Assembly: GCA_016219015.1 (NCBI GenBank)
Contig: JACRCL010000005.1
Location: 44,583-108,582, forward strand
Source: Deltaproteobacteria bacterium
GTDB taxonomy: Bacteria; Desulfobacterota; GWC2-55-46
Length of the DNA stretch: 64,000 nucleotides
Direction of reading: 5' to 3'
Part shown: in pieces, positions 63,271 to 64,000 of the stretch
Numbering within the stretch: the first letter of the stretch is position 1
How the letters are laid out: each line of letters starts with the position of its first letter
Notes under the pieces: generated by a model
Seen by the model: only the letters and a program-made list of their open reading frames with translations
Told to the model about the DNA's origin: nothing
Database searches by the model: none
Translations under genes and position numbers: made by a program

Positions 63271-63396
63271 GGATGCCTCTAAAAATTAGAAATTTTTTCT
63301 GAAGTCAAGGAAGGGCGGAAATAAAAAGCGCAGCAATGTCCATTTTTATTTTCCCTACGCAGAGGTCAGGAAAAAGAACAATTTTTAGAGGTAGCC
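63271..63396. repeat. B-family repeat (B6)
   Basis: tgcctctaaaaattagaaat ... acaatttttagaggtagcc; nearly the same as B5. Fills the gap between the mono-haem cytochrome gene and the di-haem FGE-like gene. Confidence 0.9.
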
Positions 63397-63409
63397 CAAA
63401 GAGGCAAAG

Positions 63410-64000
63410 ATGAAGAGATACCTAATCGGCGCGGGCGCCGTATTATTGTTCAATGCGGCGCTCCTAAGCCCTGCCGCCGCCAACAGCGGCTACGACCCCG
63501 TGACCGGGGAGCCGGACTGCACGAGTTGCCATACCCCGGACAGGAGATATTCGATAGATTACACGAGGGACGACACCTGCGTCGAGTGCCACGGCCCGGG
63601 ACTGAGCGAAAAATACACCGGCATAGACGACCGGTTCAGGGCCCAGGCCGGGGAGGAAAGCATTGTCTCCGACGCAGGGCAGGCGTCTCCAAAAAAGGCC
63701 CGGCCCGCGCCTTCCTCCACGAAAGGCATGGTGCTCATACCTGCGGGCGAGTTCACCATGGGCGCCAACGACTGGTGGCCGAAAAGCCAGCCCGAGCATA
63801 AGAGGATGGTCAAGGCCTTCTACATGGACAGGTTCGAGGTCACGAACCAGCGGTTCAAGGCGTTCGTGGACTCCACCGGCAGACCTGCTCCCTTCCACTG
63901 GAAAGACGGCAAAATCCCTCCGGGCAAGGAGAACCACCCGGTCGTGTATGTGACATGGTTCGACGCCGACGAGTTCTGCCGGTGGGAAGGCAAGCGGCTC
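63410..64000 (+). CDS. di-haem protein fused to a formylglycine-generating-enzyme-like domain (partial)
   Basis: The 197 visible codons run off the right edge. Signal peptide ending PAAANS; two haem sites CTSCH (37-41) and CVECH (57-61); a Ser/Ala/Lys linker; then from about residue 105 an FGE-sulfatase (SUMF1-like) domain: MVLIPAGEFTMGANDWWP, MDRFEVTNQRFKAFVD, HPVVYVTWFDADEFCRWEGK. In related proteins this fold may be enzymatic or only a binding scaffold; the catalytic Cys region lies beyond the edge. AGAGG precedes ATG 63410. Haem plus FGE-like fold in one protein is unusual and fits the cytochrome cluster. Confidence 0.85.
   Translation, partial: MKRYLIGAGAVLLFNAALLSPAAANSGYDPVTGEPDCTSCHTPDRRYSIDYTRDDTCVECHGPGLSEKYTGIDDRFRAQAGEESIVSDAGQASPKKARPAPSSTKGMVLIPAGEFTMGANDWWPKSQPEHKRMVKAFYMDRFEVTNQRFKAFVDSTGRPAPFHWKDGKIPPGKENHPVVYVTWFDADEFCRWEGKRL

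Overview
The window is a contiguous, GC-rich bacterial chromosome segment with normal gene density. The lptD gene shows a diderm envelope. The ATP synthase operon carries b'/b, delta, alpha, gamma, beta and epsilon but no a or c subunit genes, an arrangement common in Deltaproteobacteria (Desulfobacterota). Several haem-rich electron-transfer genes and heavy use of ATA (Ile) and AGG (Arg) codons fit the same kind of organism. I read it as an uncultivated Desulfobacterota-like bacterium able to respire with c-type cytochromes. That placement is inference; no rRNA or tRNA gene is visible.

Layout. 1-0.9 kb (minus): holB (partial) and tmk. 1.0-9.5 kb (plus): a metal-resistance locus made of a BlaI-type repressor, a BlaR1-type M56 protease with a His/Cys-rich tail, a small periplasmic protein, a CusC-CusB-CusA-like efflux pump and a Met-rich periplasmic protein. 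9.6-15.7 kb: atp operon with a fused b'-b gene. 16.1-21.5 kb (minus): a conserved hypothetical, a mono-haem outer-membrane porin, an ethylbenzene-dehydrogenase-like haem protein and a haem-binding chemotaxis receptor. 22.2-25.6 kb (minus): a coiled-coil lipoprotein and an NtrC-type two-component system. 25.9-39.5 kb (plus): DUF882 protein, trpEGDCFBA, a GAF-GAF-HD-GYP protein, accD, folC, lptD. 39.7-50 kb: zinc-ribbon receiver protein, folE2-queD, ResB-like protein, a CaCA antiporter, small secreted proteins, Hsp20, cstA. 50.2-54.5 kb (minus): YHS protein, tldD, a small Cys protein, prpB, prpD. 54.7-57.4 kb: phosphoribosyltransferase, PilZ-like protein, MinD-like ATPase. 57.6-64 kb (plus): tri-haem lipoprotein, NHL propeller lipoprotein, tetra-haem cytochrome, PpiC isomerase, mono-haem cytochrome, and a di-haem formylglycine-generating-enzyme-like protein cut by the right edge.

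The most distinctive feature of the non-coding DNA is a dense set of small palindromic repeats in at least three large families, called A, B and C here. They abut or overlap gene ends, supply stop codons (tmk, tldD), nest inside one another (C inside A) and in one case extend a signal peptide in frame. The most interesting candidates for an undescribed system are (i) the right-hand cytochrome cluster, whose membership resembles loci for extracellular cytochrome filaments, and (ii) a pair of RNA elements about 105 nt long, each with a promoter, a shared 21-nt block and an intrinsic terminator. One RNA lies in the leader of the tetra-haem cytochrome gene and the other lies just after that gene.
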